A stretch of DNA of 30,346 nucleotides from Bacteroidia bacterium (GCA_025358395.1 JANYJT010000076.1:1-30346); one strand, 5' to 3'. Counted from the first letter of the stretch, positions 1 through 8,217 are shown. Program-made: numbers and translations. The notes: a model not told the origin generated them from the letters alone.

Positions 1-1
1 A

Positions 2-2233
2 GCTACAGTTGGAGATGTCAAAGCCTTTCATCAAAAATACTATGCACCCAACAATGCTACTTTGGTCGTTTCGGGCGATATCAACAAAGCTGAAGTAAAA
101 GCGATGATTGAAAAGTATTTCGGTGAAATTCCTAAAGGTGCATCGATCGAAAAACGCAAACCGATGCCGGTGAGCGTACCAAAGACCATCAAGCTTTATC
201 ATGAGGATAGCTTTGCCAAAGCCCCCATGCTGACGATGGTATTTCCAACCGCCGAACGTTATTCAAAAGACGCTTACGCCCTCAATTTTCTGGGTGAGCT
301 GATGGCAGGAACAAAAAAATCCCCGCTTTATACCATTCTCGTAAAAGATAAGAAGCTGACATCGCGGGTCAACGCCAGAAATGGTTCACAAGAGCTTGCC
401 GGTTCATTTACCATTTCGGTAACCGCCAATCCGGGCGTAAATCTTTCAGATATTGAAAAGGCCATTTTTGAAGGTTTTGACAAATTTGAAAAAGATGGTT
501 TTTCTGAAGAAGATCTTACCAGGATTAAGGCCAACGATGAAACGCAGTTCTATAACTCATTTAGCAGTGTTCAGAGCAAGGCATTTACCCTGGCAGAATA
601 TAATATTTTCACCGGAGATCCTGAATATTACAAGAAGGACCTTGCAAGTACTCAGGCTGTTACAATGGCAGACGTAAAGGGTGTTTTTGCGAAATACCTT
701 AAAGGCAAAAATTTTATTGAAACAAGCTTTGTTCCGAAAGGTGATCTTAAACTTGTCGTTCAAGGGTCCGTTAATGCAGGAATCGTTGAAGAGGATGTTA
801 CAAAGGCAGCAGAGGTGAAAGCCGCTCCTGTTGCGGAGGAAGCAATTGTCAGAACAAAGACGAAACTTGATCGTACTGTTAAGCCCGCCGCCGGACCGGA
901 TCCAGAGGTTAACATACCGAAACCATGGTCAGCCTCTCTGTCTAACGGAATGAAAATCTCTGGCATTACCCAAAATGAATTGCCTTTGGTACAGTATACT
1001 CTTTCAATTGAAGGAGGTCATCAACTGGATAAGGTTGCAAAAGCCGGAGTCGCCAATCTAATGGCTAGTATGATGAATGAGGGGACAAAAAATAAAACTC
1101 CCGAACAACTGGAAGACGTAATCGGATTGTTGGGATCTCAGATACGTGTTGGCTCCGGCAATGAAGACATTACCATCGAAGTTGGCTCTGGTGGTTTCCG
1201 TAGTTCAGGTGGCATGTTAGTACGTAATTTTGAAAAGTCTCTTGAATTGGTTGAAGAGATTTTGCTTGAACCAAGATGGGACAAGGAACAGTTTGAACTT
1301 GCCAAAAGCCGTATAATCAATGGTTTAAAACGAAGTGCTGCAAGTCCTGATTATTTAGCTTCCAAAGCTTTGAACAAATTGATTTTCGGTGATAATATTC
1401 TTGCCGTCGATGCATCCGGAACAGAGAGTTCAGTTGCTTCTATCACGATAGATGATCTAAAAGAATATTATGCTAAATTTATTTCTCCATCAGTCGCGAA
1501 ATTTCTGATTGTCGGTAACATTGACCAGGACCGTGTCAAAAAGGCATTATCTTCACTGAATTCCAAATGGGCTGCAAAAAAGGTCGAAATACCAAAGCTT
1601 AACGTTCCTGCAGCGCCCGAGAAATCACAGATTTATTTTGTGGATGTTCCGGGAGCCAAACAATCGGTCATTTCTATCGGTACACCTTCTATTCCACGTA
1701 CCAATCCTGATTTTTATCCGGCATATGTTGCCAACTATAAACTTGGCGGTTCTTTCAATGGTGTCTTTAACATGATTTTGAGAGAAGAAAAGGGATTTAC
1801 CTACGGAGCCAGATCAAACTTTTCGGGATCTAAGGAATACGGTCAATTTGTAGCATCTTCAAGGGTCAGGACAAATTCTACCGTGGAGTCTGTTACTATT
1901 TTCAAAACTGAAATGGAAAAATACCGGAAGGGATTATCTCAGGAGTACGTAGACTTTACCAAGTCTTCCCTATTGAAGGGGAATGCCTTGCGTTTTGAAA
2001 CCCTGGGCGGACTGATGGGCATGTTAAATACCATGACAAGTTATGATCTTCCTGCTGATTACATCAAGAAGGAGGAGGCATATGTAAAAGGCCTGACAGT
2101 TGAAAAGGAACTTCAAGTTGTCAATAAATACATCGATCCTTTTAAAATGTATTACGTCGTTGTAGGCGATGCAAAAACACAGATGGAACCGCTCGAAGCC
2201 GTTGGCTTTGGCAAACCAATATTGTACAAATAG
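2..2233 (+). CDS. M16-family zinc peptidase homologue (5' end outside window)
   Basis: The reading frame is open from base 2, so the gene begins left of the window; a TTG at 62 is internal. The first codons read ATVGDVKAFHQKYYAPNNAT, followed by LVVSGDINKAEVKAMIEKYF, a typical segment in the N-terminal half of M16 (insulinase/pitrilysin) peptidases. The zinc motif HxxEH would lie upstream and cannot be checked. From about residue 310 of the visible part a second M16-like domain starts (ISGITQNELPLVQYTLSIEG). Where HxxEH would be it reads VANLMASMMNEGT, so this half is non-catalytic. It keeps the R...Y region (REEKGFTYGARSNF) that completes the active site of the other half in two-domain M16 proteins. 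It is probably a periplasmic or secreted protease of the type Bacteroidota often encode as one long chain. Family assignment is firm; substrate unknown. Confidence 0.9.
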   Translation, partial: ATVGDVKAFHQKYYAPNNATLVVSGDINKAEVKAMIEKYFGEIPKGASIEKRKPMPVSVPKTIKLYHEDSFAKAPMLTMVFPTAERYSKDAYALNFLGELMAGTKKSPLYTILVKDKKLTSRVNARNGSQELAGSFTISVTANPGVNLSDIEKAIFEGFDKFEKDGFSEEDLTRIKANDETQFYNSFSSVQSKAFTLAEYNIFTGDPEYYKKDLASTQAVTMADVKGVFAKYLKGKNFIETSFVPKGDLKLVVQGSVNAGIVEEDVTKAAEVKAAPVAEEAIVRTKTKLDRTVKPAAGPDPEVNIPKPWSASLSNGMKISGITQNELPLVQYTLSIEGGHQLDKVAKAGVANLMASMMNEGTKNKTPEQLEDVIGLLGSQIRVGSGNEDITIEVGSGGFRSSGGMLVRNFEKSLELVEEILLEPRWDKEQFELAKSRIINGLKRSAASPDYLASKALNKLIFGDNILAVDASGTESSVASITIDDLKEYYAKFISPSVAKFLIVGNIDQDRVKKALSSLNSKWAAKKVEIPKLNVPAAPEKSQIYFVDVPGAKQSVISIGTPSIPRTNPDFYPAYVANYKLGGSFNGVFNMILREEKGFTYGARSNFSGSKEYGQFVASSRVRTNSTVESVTIFKTEMEKYRKGLSQEYVDFTKSSLLKGNALRFETLGGLMGMLNTMTSYDLPADYIKKEEAYVKGLTVEKELQVVNKYIDPFKMYYVVVGDAKTQMEPLEAVGFGKPILYK

Positions 2234-2253
2234 ATTGATATTTAAATAAAATG

Positions 2254-2281
2254 GGGCTGGGTAATTTTCCCGGCCCTTTTT
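2254..2281 (+). terminator. Rho-independent terminator after the M16 peptidase gene
   Basis: GGGCTGGG (2254-2261) pairs with CCCGGCCC (2269-2276), 8 bp with one G-T wobble and a 7-nt loop, followed by TTTTTATTT. It begins 20 nt after the M16 stop codon and ends at the stop codon of the convergent asparaginase gene. The other side of the stem is flanked by A-rich sequence (T-rich on the minus strand), so it may stop transcription both ways. Confidence 0.75.
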
Positions 2282-3254
2282 ATTTAAATATGGCTATTTG
2301 TTTCTCTCCATTTGATTTGATAAATCCCCTGAACATCCCGGAAGTATTGAACTCCATGGCAATGTTGCCGGCTCTGTCCAGTCCGATCACCCCACCTGTA
2401 CCGCCAAGTTGGGTTAGTTTTGAGATTTCAGCCTGACAGGCTTTTTGAATATCCAGCTTCTGATATTCCATCATTGCTGAGATGTCCCTTGCAAAGCCAA
2501 GCCTTATATAATATTCCCCATGACCAGTGCACGAGAATGCACCGGTTGCATTGTTTGCATAGGTTCCGGCGCCTATGATAGGTGAATCGCCGATCCTGCC
2601 ATATTTTTTGTTGGTCATACCACCTGTTGAAGTCCCGGCAGCGATGTCTCCATTTCTATCCAGGGCAACACAGCCAACTGTGCCATGTTTGTCATTGGTA
2701 CCGGCTTCCCGCTCTTTATTCAACAACTCCTTCAGTTGCTGATATCTTTTATCTGTGTAGAAATAACTATTTGGAACAAGCTTAAACCCCTGCTCAACTG
2801 CAAATTGAGAGGCTCCTTTCCCGGTCAGGAGAACATGTTCAGACTTCTCCATCACAGTTCTTGCAAGCAGAATAGGATTGCGTATATCAGTGATTCCGGC
2901 CACTGCACCTGCTCCAAGCGTTTTACCTTCCATCACTGAGGCATCCAGCTCGACAGTTCCATCGTGGGTAAAAACGGCTCCTTTACCTGCGTTAAAGAGG
3001 GGAGAGTCTTCCATCACCATGATGGTTTTCGCCACTGCATCCATGCTATTCCCACCGGATTTCAGCACTGAATCGCCAACCTGAAGAGCCCGGTTCAGGA
3101 CAAGGATGTATTCCTTCTCCATCTCGGGGGTCATTGTATTTTGCGACATCACTCCTGCACCTCCATGAATGACCAGGGCATATCTTGATCCAGATTGCGC
3201 ATAATTTAACTGAGAAAGCAGAATTGAAAGGGAAAAGACAATAATAGTTTTCAT
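2280..3254 (-). CDS. Secreted isoaspartyl peptidase / L-asparaginase (Ntn-hydrolase, family T2)
   Basis: This 324-residue protein starts with a signal peptide (MKTIIVFSLSILLSQLNYAQ), so it acts in the periplasm or outside. It shows the plant-type asparaginase/isoaspartyl peptidase signatures: VIHGGAGVMS near residue 28, GNSMDAV near 68, and HGTVGCVALDRNGDIAAGTS around 190-209. Thr192 in HGTVG is the expected N-terminal nucleophile, freed when the precursor cuts itself between Gly191 and Thr192. GRIGDSPIIGAGTYAN downstream fits the substrate-binding region, and length matches the family. Known members hydrolyse isoaspartyl dipeptides and L-asparagine; which one this prefers cannot be read. The ATG at 3254 has a good TAnnTTTG promoter box just upstream. 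It looks monocistronic, and no link to the neighbouring PUL is visible. Confidence 0.92.
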   Translation of the reverse strand: MKTIIVFSLSILLSQLNYAQSGSRYALVIHGGAGVMSQNTMTPEMEKEYILVLNRALQVGDSVLKSGGNSMDAVAKTIMVMEDSPLFNAGKGAVFTHDGTVELDASVMEGKTLGAGAVAGITDIRNPILLARTVMEKSEHVLLTGKGASQFAVEQGFKLVPNSYFYTDKRYQQLKELLNKEREAGTNDKHGTVGCVALDRNGDIAAGTSTGGMTNKKYGRIGDSPIIGAGTYANNATGAFSCTGHGEYYIRLGFARDISAMMEYQKLDIQKACQAEISKLTQLGGTGGVIGLDRAGNIAMEFNTSGMFRGFIKSNGEKQIAIFK

Positions 3255-3276
3255 GGTAAATTGTTTAACTTTGATA

Positions 3277-3310
3277 CAAAATTAGCATCATATTTGTAGG
3301 TTGATGCAAA
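3277..3310 (-). promoter_or_regulatory. Bacteroidota-type promoter for the asparaginase gene
   Basis: On the minus strand TAATTTTG (plus 3277-3284) matches the Bacteroidota -7 consensus TAnnTTTG exactly, and a TTTG at plus 3307-3310 sits 22 bp upstream as a possible -33 element. The predicted start of transcription leaves a leader of roughly 15-20 nt before the ATG at 3254. This rests on consensus matching only. Confidence 0.5.
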
Positions 3311-3343
3311 TGTTTGTCTTCATATCTTAAGGGTTTATTAGCT

Positions 3344-3754
3344 GTGAAATACTTTTGTATATTTTTGATTTCAATATTGATTGTATCCTGCACAAGCAGT
3401 GACTTAGTTTATCAGCAACCCATACCCGAGCTAACCATCGCCGATCTTGCCATATACAAAATGAAAATCATACCTGAGGTTCCAATAGCAAGTGAGGACA
3501 TCAGATTAGTCGTTTATGATGATTGTAAATACAACAAGCTTGTAAAAGTGCAAAAGAACGGTAGTTTTATTGATATTGAAAAGCAGTACAACAGCATGAT
3601 TATGGCGCCTTGTATGATCACCAATGACACCATTTTGATTGGTAGACTGCCCATCGGTACCTATGGCGTTAATTACAGGCTTGTAGATATTGCCCGGCAA
3701 CCGGAATTGAAAACCACCTTTTCAGTTTCATTTAAGCTTTCTATATCCAAATAA
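3344..3754 (+). CDS. Small predicted lipoprotein, function unknown
   Basis: The frame extends back to a TTG at 3314, but the GTG at 3344 is the better start because it places a complete lipoprotein signal peptide at the N-terminus: (M)KYFCIFLISILIVSC, with Cys16 as the predicted lipidated residue. The mature part is about 120 residues, starts TSSDLVYQQPIPELT, and carries no family motif that I recognise. Two further cysteines occur, in YDDCKYN and MAPCMITN, which could form a disulfide. Predicted beta-rich stretches (IRLVVYDDCKY, TILIGRLPIGTYGVNYRLVD) suggest a small beta-sandwich. It stands alone between two minus-strand genes. That it is a gene is likely from the signal peptide and intact frame; its role is not known. 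Confidence 0.6.
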   Translation: MKYFCIFLISILIVSCTSSDLVYQQPIPELTIADLAIYKMKIIPEVPIASEDIRLVVYDDCKYNKLVKVQKNGSFIDIEKQYNSMIMAPCMITNDTILIGRLPIGTYGVNYRLVDIARQPELKTTFSVSFKLSISK

Positions 3755-3779
3755 TTGAAGTGCTTTTCGATCTGATTTA

Positions 3780-5489
3780 TCAAATTTTCTTTTCAACCAG
3801 AAGGTGAATTACCGAAAAATTGGGCATCTTAAATTTAATATTTCCATTGATAATGGTAGATCTGGCTTTGATTGTTTCATAATTTTCGGGGCCGCCCCCC
3901 TCTGCTGAGGTTGTCAAACCATTTACAAATACTTTTCGTGAAAAGAGTCCGTTGTCGGTTCCGCCTGTCAAAATATAGGCATAGTAACGTGAACCGGGTT
4001 TGAAATTTTTAAGTGTAAGTTCCACGACTTGTTCGGCATTACTCTTATTTACCAAAACGATACCAGCTTCACCGGATGAAAACTGGGAGGCATAGGCAAC
4101 TACATTGCTATTGTTGGAGGATGACTCTACCATGATATCGCCGAAATATTTTTGAAAATAATACATATAATAGAAGGCAGGTCGTGCAGCATATTTTGCG
4201 ACGCCCGGCTCATCACCAAAAGAAAACAGACCATGGTCATTCCCATTGTCGTATCCGTTTGCAAGATCCCACCTGACGGCAGCCTCATATTTATTGGTGA
4301 TCAATTCGCCGAGGATTAACGTCGCATGCATCCCATCGATAAAAGATACTTGCTGCTTAGACCCTTCTGCAAAAATATTCCATTCGGTCAGGAATACCGG
4401 TGCTATCGGTTTATTTTGCATGGCAAGTTCTGCCTGGACATAAGTTTTGTAAGACGAAATTTTCTGTGGTGAATTAAGGATGACATCAGGCGCAGAATTT
4501 GCTTTGTAGGGGGTGAAATAGGAGTGCACAATATAGAAATCAGCTTTTCCTCCTACACGGCTTATCAAGTCCTTGTTCCAACCGGGCATTTCATTGTTAA
4601 CCTCCTGGTCGCAAACAACTCCAATATAGATTTCTTTCCCAATCTGACGGGCAGCATTCTTCATTGAATCAATAAAAACGAGCGAATGCTTTCCATAAAG
4701 GTCACCGGTAATGCGCTTTGGCTGACCATCTTTGTTTAGCGACAAATCTATTTCATATCCTGCCTCCCATGAGCCGGACACTTCGTTACCTATCTCCCAG
4801 AATTTACTTCTACCATTGTCGTATCTAACCCAATCAGCCGCGAGGTGTGCTGCCTGGGCTACGGGATTTGCGCTGGTCCCATATCGTGCATACCCATAAT
4901 TCACAGTTACCATTCCGGTGATTTCTGCTGTCTGCATCATCTGGTAATATTGGTCGACACCCATCGACCAATTTTCATAATCCTGCACTCTTTTCCCTAT
5001 CCAGGGAGATATAGTTGAAGGAATATCGAGTAGGGGAGGATCGTAGGATTTAATGGCATAATTCTCATAAACTCCTTTTCTATTCCAAAAGTATACATCC
5101 GACAGACTTCCGCCCGGTATACGCATCACACCCATTTTCAAATTATTGATGTTCTTCATCAGAGCTGCATCATTTTGCATCCATCCGGTGAAAGGGTTGG
5201 CATTGTTGCCATTCACATATTTGGAAACTTTGGTGATACGCTTTGAGAAGTTAATTGTAACCGCAACTTCCCTGAGTCCTGAAAATTGAGGAACGTCATC
5301 GTAAACAGCAGGTATTAAAGCTAATTTGGAACTCCATGCATTGAAAGCAAGATCTGGCACCTCATTGGGTGTTTCTATGACGATTACTGGAGGAATGTCC
5401 GGTACTACTGCTGATTTTTCTTTGCAGGAATTCAGGCATAGTACAAACAAAATTGAACTTAAAAGAATATTATTTTTGAATGGATACAT
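3780..5489 (-). CDS. Clan GH-A glycoside hydrolase lipoprotein (arabinofuranosidase-like, family not certain)
   Basis: A 569-residue product from the ATG at 5489; a TTG at 5510 is also in frame, but only the ATG puts a normal lipoprotein signal (MYPFKNN..LFVLCLNSC, Cys22) at the start. The middle looks like a TIM barrel. FWEIGNE (Glu236) has the Asn-Glu pair of the clan GH-A acid/base, and PVFLTEWNIF (Glu369) fits the nucleophile on a later strand. MRIPGGSLSDVYFW near residues 122-135 resembles the substrate-binding loop of GH51-type arabinofuranosidases. The last 110 residues look like the usual C-terminal beta-sandwich. It is the last gene of the PUL operon, starting 31 nt after the mannanase gene, so it probably trims side chains or cuts the backbone at the cell surface. 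GH51, GH39, GH44 or an unclassified GH-A family are all possible. Confidence 0.75.
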   Translation of the reverse strand: MYPFKNNILLSSILFVLCLNSCKEKSAVVPDIPPVIVIETPNEVPDLAFNAWSSKLALIPAVYDDVPQFSGLREVAVTINFSKRITKVSKYVNGNNANPFTGWMQNDAALMKNINNLKMGVMRIPGGSLSDVYFWNRKGVYENYAIKSYDPPLLDIPSTISPWIGKRVQDYENWSMGVDQYYQMMQTAEITGMVTVNYGYARYGTSANPVAQAAHLAADWVRYDNGRSKFWEIGNEVSGSWEAGYEIDLSLNKDGQPKRITGDLYGKHSLVFIDSMKNAARQIGKEIYIGVVCDQEVNNEMPGWNKDLISRVGGKADFYIVHSYFTPYKANSAPDVILNSPQKISSYKTYVQAELAMQNKPIAPVFLTEWNIFAEGSKQQVSFIDGMHATLILGELITNKYEAAVRWDLANGYDNGNDHGLFSFGDEPGVAKYAARPAFYYMYYFQKYFGDIMVESSSNNSNVVAYASQFSSGEAGIVLVNKSNAEQVVELTLKNFKPGSRYYAYILTGGTDNGLFSRKVFVNGLTTSAEGGGPENYETIKARSTIINGNIKFKMPNFSVIHLLVEKKI

Positions 5490-5520
5490 TGATTTTAAAT
5501 TATTTAGCAATAAGAATTTA

Positions 5521-6746
5521 CTATTTTAGATTCGGCATTTCATCGCGGCTAATGACATAACTGTGGTTCATTATTTTTTGCCAGTGGGCGACCGGATTGA
5601 TCGTTGATTTTCGGGTATAGTCACCATACCAGGGCATAAACCAAAGCCATCCTGCTTTGTCGTTGACCAGATTGTCAGGATCTGGAAGGGAGCCATTTTC
5701 GCTGAGCGTAATCATTTTTCTTCCTTCAAAATCTGTTTTTAATTGATTGAAACTGGTTACTTGTGAACTAAAATCGCCATTGGTTGCATATATGTCCATG
5801 CTTAATATGTCTACATATTCATCTCCGGGATACCAATTAAGATGATCAGATTTTACATCAGAAGTCCAGATCCAGACCAGGTTGTTTAATTTGTGGTAAT
5901 TGACCAACCTGTCATACATCACTTTCCATAATTCCTTAGTGGCATCCGCCCCTTTGTAGCCCCACCAAAACCACTTGCCGGATGCTTCGTGCAAAGGCCG
6001 CCGGAGAACAGGAATTTTTGCATCCCTTAATTGTCTCAAGTAATGGGCAACTGTATCGATATCCATAATCATGGCAGCATATTCCACCGAATGAGGATCA
6101 GATATTTTTGATACATCGAAGGCCGTTCGCTCACTGTAATTCGTTGCCATAGAATAAAATGCATCATTATTTTTTAGCGGATCACGCCAATGCCAATGGC
6201 AGTTCACCATTCCGTTTTGAGACCACCATGTCAGTGCATTTTTCACTAAATCTCCCTTTTTTCCCATGAATAATTGCGCGTATGGTTCATGAAATCAAAG
6301 CCTGCCAATGCCGGATACTTTCCGGTTTGCAGGAAGATCCAGTTCTCTTCATCAAGGCTTGATGTGATAGCGGTTGCACCAGAATGAATCTTTTTACCAT
6401 AGCTCTGTTTTAGGTAATTATACAGATTTACCGCTTCAGGCGATGGATTGGGAGTTACCAGATTGGAGACAGCAACTCCCGGTGAAAATGGTTCAATCCG
6501 AATATAATCGCCCGCCAATTCATTCACCAAGCTGAAAATGAGTTTGTCATTTGTACTACTGAATGAAGCGACATAACCAGCTCCCGAAAATCCGCCGACC
6601 ATGGTTGAAACACTCAAAGTGCCCTGTCGGACGCCATTTTCGGCCTCAAATTTCAATCTTTCTGAAGGAGAGATAACTTCACCTTTATCTTGTTTACAAG
6701 CAAAAATGGCGAGGATTATTAACAAGATGGTGCAATAATTTTTCAT
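5521..6746 (-). pseudogene. GH26 beta-mannanase with CBM35-like remnant, split by a frameshift
   Basis: Two overlapping frames together encode one protein of about 408 residues. The first (6246-6746, 166 residues) has a lipoprotein signal (MKNYCTILLIILAIFAC, Cys17), a short CBM35-like segment (FEAENGVRQG..GGFSGAGYV) and the start of GH26 (LVTPNPSPEAVNLYNYL). It ends GFDFMNHTRNYSWEK and then meets a stop. The second (5521-6267, 248 residues) continues in the -1 frame with KKGDLVKNALTWW and holds both catalytic glutamates: RRPLHEASGKWFWWG (acid/base, about residue 254 of the joined chain) and MITLSENGS (nucleophile, about 350). The break is at an A6 run (plus 6257-6262); one more A restores the frame. 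GH26 enzymes hydrolyse beta-1,4-mannan backbones. As it stands the first frame makes no active enzyme. A sequencing error in the homopolymer is the main alternative to a true pseudogene. Confidence 0.85.
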
Positions 6747-6802
6747 ATTTTACAAAATCAGCAAGTCAATAGATTTAAAGATATTATCCCCGTAATTTTC
6801 TA

Positions 6803-6850
6803 AAATTAGGGCTGTCTCTATATCCTTTCGGTCTGAGACAGCCCCAATTT
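6803..6850 (-). terminator. Strong hairpin between glycan-binding protein gene and mannanase gene
   Basis: Arms 6803-6818 (AAATTAGGGCTGTCTC) and 6835-6850 (GAGACAGCCCCAATTT) pair over 16 positions with one A-C mismatch, around a 16-nt loop. On the minus strand the stem ends in CCCTAATTTTAG, a short T-rich tail. It lies about 50 nt after the stop codon of the upstream glycan-binding protein gene and about 57 nt before the mannanase start. It fits a terminator or attenuator that lowers expression of the two enzyme genes, or an RNA-stabilising stem. GGGCTGTCTC-type arms also occur at insertion-sequence ends, but no transposase is present. Confidence 0.6.
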
Positions 6851-6900
6851 AATTGGTGCAGTTATGCGCTGAATTTCTGGAGTAAGTATTGCTATGAATA

Positions 6901-8190
6901 TTATCTCAATCCAACATGATCCAAATAATAAACTCCAGCCCAACCAGCTTCCTGAAAGACCAAATCAGTTATTTTCGTAGGATTTCCCAGGTTAGCCTTC
7001 GTCAGTTTGTATTCAACCCACTTGCCTTCCTGAATAACGATGTCATATTGTGATCCCCAATTAACAGCTACTTTGAGAACCTTACCGTTTGTTCCGGCTT
7101 TACCGAAAAGAGCAAATGTGAACTCGGAATAAGCCGACAGATCAACATTTCCACCCCCCATGTATAACGCACCCCATGAACCATCGCACGAAACTTTAAT
7201 TGACTTATCGCCATCACGAACATTCTCCGTGTTGTTAAAATCCCTAGAACCTCCCCAACCCCAATCTGACCATCCATTCATTAAGGCATCCTCATAGAAG
7301 GCATATTTTAAAGGCGCAAGGTCAGGAAGATCGCCGACAATAAGTAATTTCTGTTGAGAGTCAATCGTAACCCCTGAATAAGCGACCAATGTAATCAATC
7401 CCTTGCTCGTCAGCGGAGGAACTTTGAGCACAAGTTGTGTTGCAGTTTTACTTACAAATGCCGTAATGGGCGCTGTTGCACCTTTTACCCTTACCTCTTT
7501 TGTAAGATCAAGGTTCGTTCCGGTTATGGTCAGATTTGCACCAATGTCAACAGGAATTGGTCCAAATGAAGTAATCGCAGGTAAAGTAACAATCAGGTCT
7601 TTATCCGAAGTGATTGACAAAGGCTTCACGCCTCCGGTATTCATGACCACCGGGCCCGATTTAGCCTCAGTTGGCACCTTAACTACCAGTTGGGTCAACG
7701 ATTTACTTACAAATTGAGTGACCAACAGATCTTTGGAAAACCATACCTGGGAAATCCAATTCATATAATTTCCGGTGATTGTAATATTGTCACCCGGACG
7801 CGCCTGAGCAGTTATGGAAGTTATTGAAACCGGTACCAACATGTCCAATACTGTTTTAGAAACAATACTTTCAGTCGCGGTTCTAAGCGTTACCAGACCT
7901 CTTTCTGTTTTTTGGGGAACGACGATTACAATGTTTTCAGAAGTTTGTGAGACAAATGATGAACTCGTCACACTGTCGCCGGCTAATGCAATAGTCAGAA
8001 CCTTGTCGAGGTTCTTGCCAATAAATGTGATCTGATCGCCAAGTTTAATTCCCGATGGCCCAAAACTGAGTAGTTCTACCTTCCCTGAGTTTAACGAGGA
8101 ATCATCCTTTTTACACGAAGTGCTTACTAATCCTATTGATAAGACCATGCAAATCAATGAGAACAGTCGAATGTTATATTTTATATTCAT
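6901..8190 (-). CDS. IPT/TIG-repeat surface glycan-binding lipoprotein with C-terminal carbohydrate-binding-like domain
   Basis: The 429-residue product has a lipoprotein signal ending LVSTSC (Cys26). It continues with IPT/TIG Ig-like repeats, recognisable as PGDNITITGNYM, IGANLTITGTNL and LGDQITFIGKNL, each followed by a VVKVP- or LVLKVP-type strand. There are three clear repeats across residues 38-285. The final 130 residues change character: Trp/Tyr-rich (NGWSDWGWGGSRDF, SWGALYMGGG, VNWGSQYD, EAGWAGVYYLDHVGL), as expected of a jelly-roll carbohydrate-binding module. This layout (lipid anchor, stacked Ig domains as a spacer, distal glycan-binding module) is that of SusE/F-position surface glycan-binding proteins. 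It follows the other such protein by 27 nt in the same operon. Ligand cannot be told from sequence; the gene context suggests mannan or beta-glucan. Confidence 0.82.
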   Translation of the reverse strand: MNIKYNIRLFSLICMVLSIGLVSTSCKKDDSSLNSGKVELLSFGPSGIKLGDQITFIGKNLDKVLTIALAGDSVTSSSFVSQTSENIVIVVPQKTERGLVTLRTATESIVSKTVLDMLVPVSITSITAQARPGDNITITGNYMNWISQVWFSKDLLVTQFVSKSLTQLVVKVPTEAKSGPVVMNTGGVKPLSITSDKDLIVTLPAITSFGPIPVDIGANLTITGTNLDLTKEVRVKGATAPITAFVSKTATQLVLKVPPLTSKGLITLVAYSGVTIDSQQKLLIVGDLPDLAPLKYAFYEDALMNGWSDWGWGGSRDFNNTENVRDGDKSIKVSCDGSWGALYMGGGNVDLSAYSEFTFALFGKAGTNGKVLKVAVNWGSQYDIVIQEGKWVEYKLTKANLGNPTKITDLVFQEAGWAGVYYLDHVGLR

Positions 8191-8217
8191 TTCTATCAGT
8201 TATAAAATTTAAAATAT

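Noticed and set aside
3288..3296. Plus-strand promoter box CATATTTG for the small lipoprotein.
   Set aside because: One mismatch to TAnnTTTG and no TTTG at the right distance upstream; too weak to list.
5490..5510. TTG start at 5510 for the GH-A lipoprotein.
   Set aside because: The ATG at 5489 gives a standard-length lipoprotein signal peptide; the TTG adds seven residues with no gain.
6246..6267. Programmed -1 ribosomal frameshift as the normal way to make the mannanase.
   Set aside because: The site reads G GAA AAA AGG, not a canonical A AAA AAG heptamer in the right frame, the A6 run is short for transcriptional slippage, and GH26 enzymes are not known to need frameshifting. Kept only as an alternative.
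6803..6850. Insertion-sequence or MITE end because of the GGGCTGTCTC / GAGACAGCCC arms.
   Set aside because: No transposase, no flanking target-site duplication that I can see, and the position right after a stop codon suits a terminator or attenuator.
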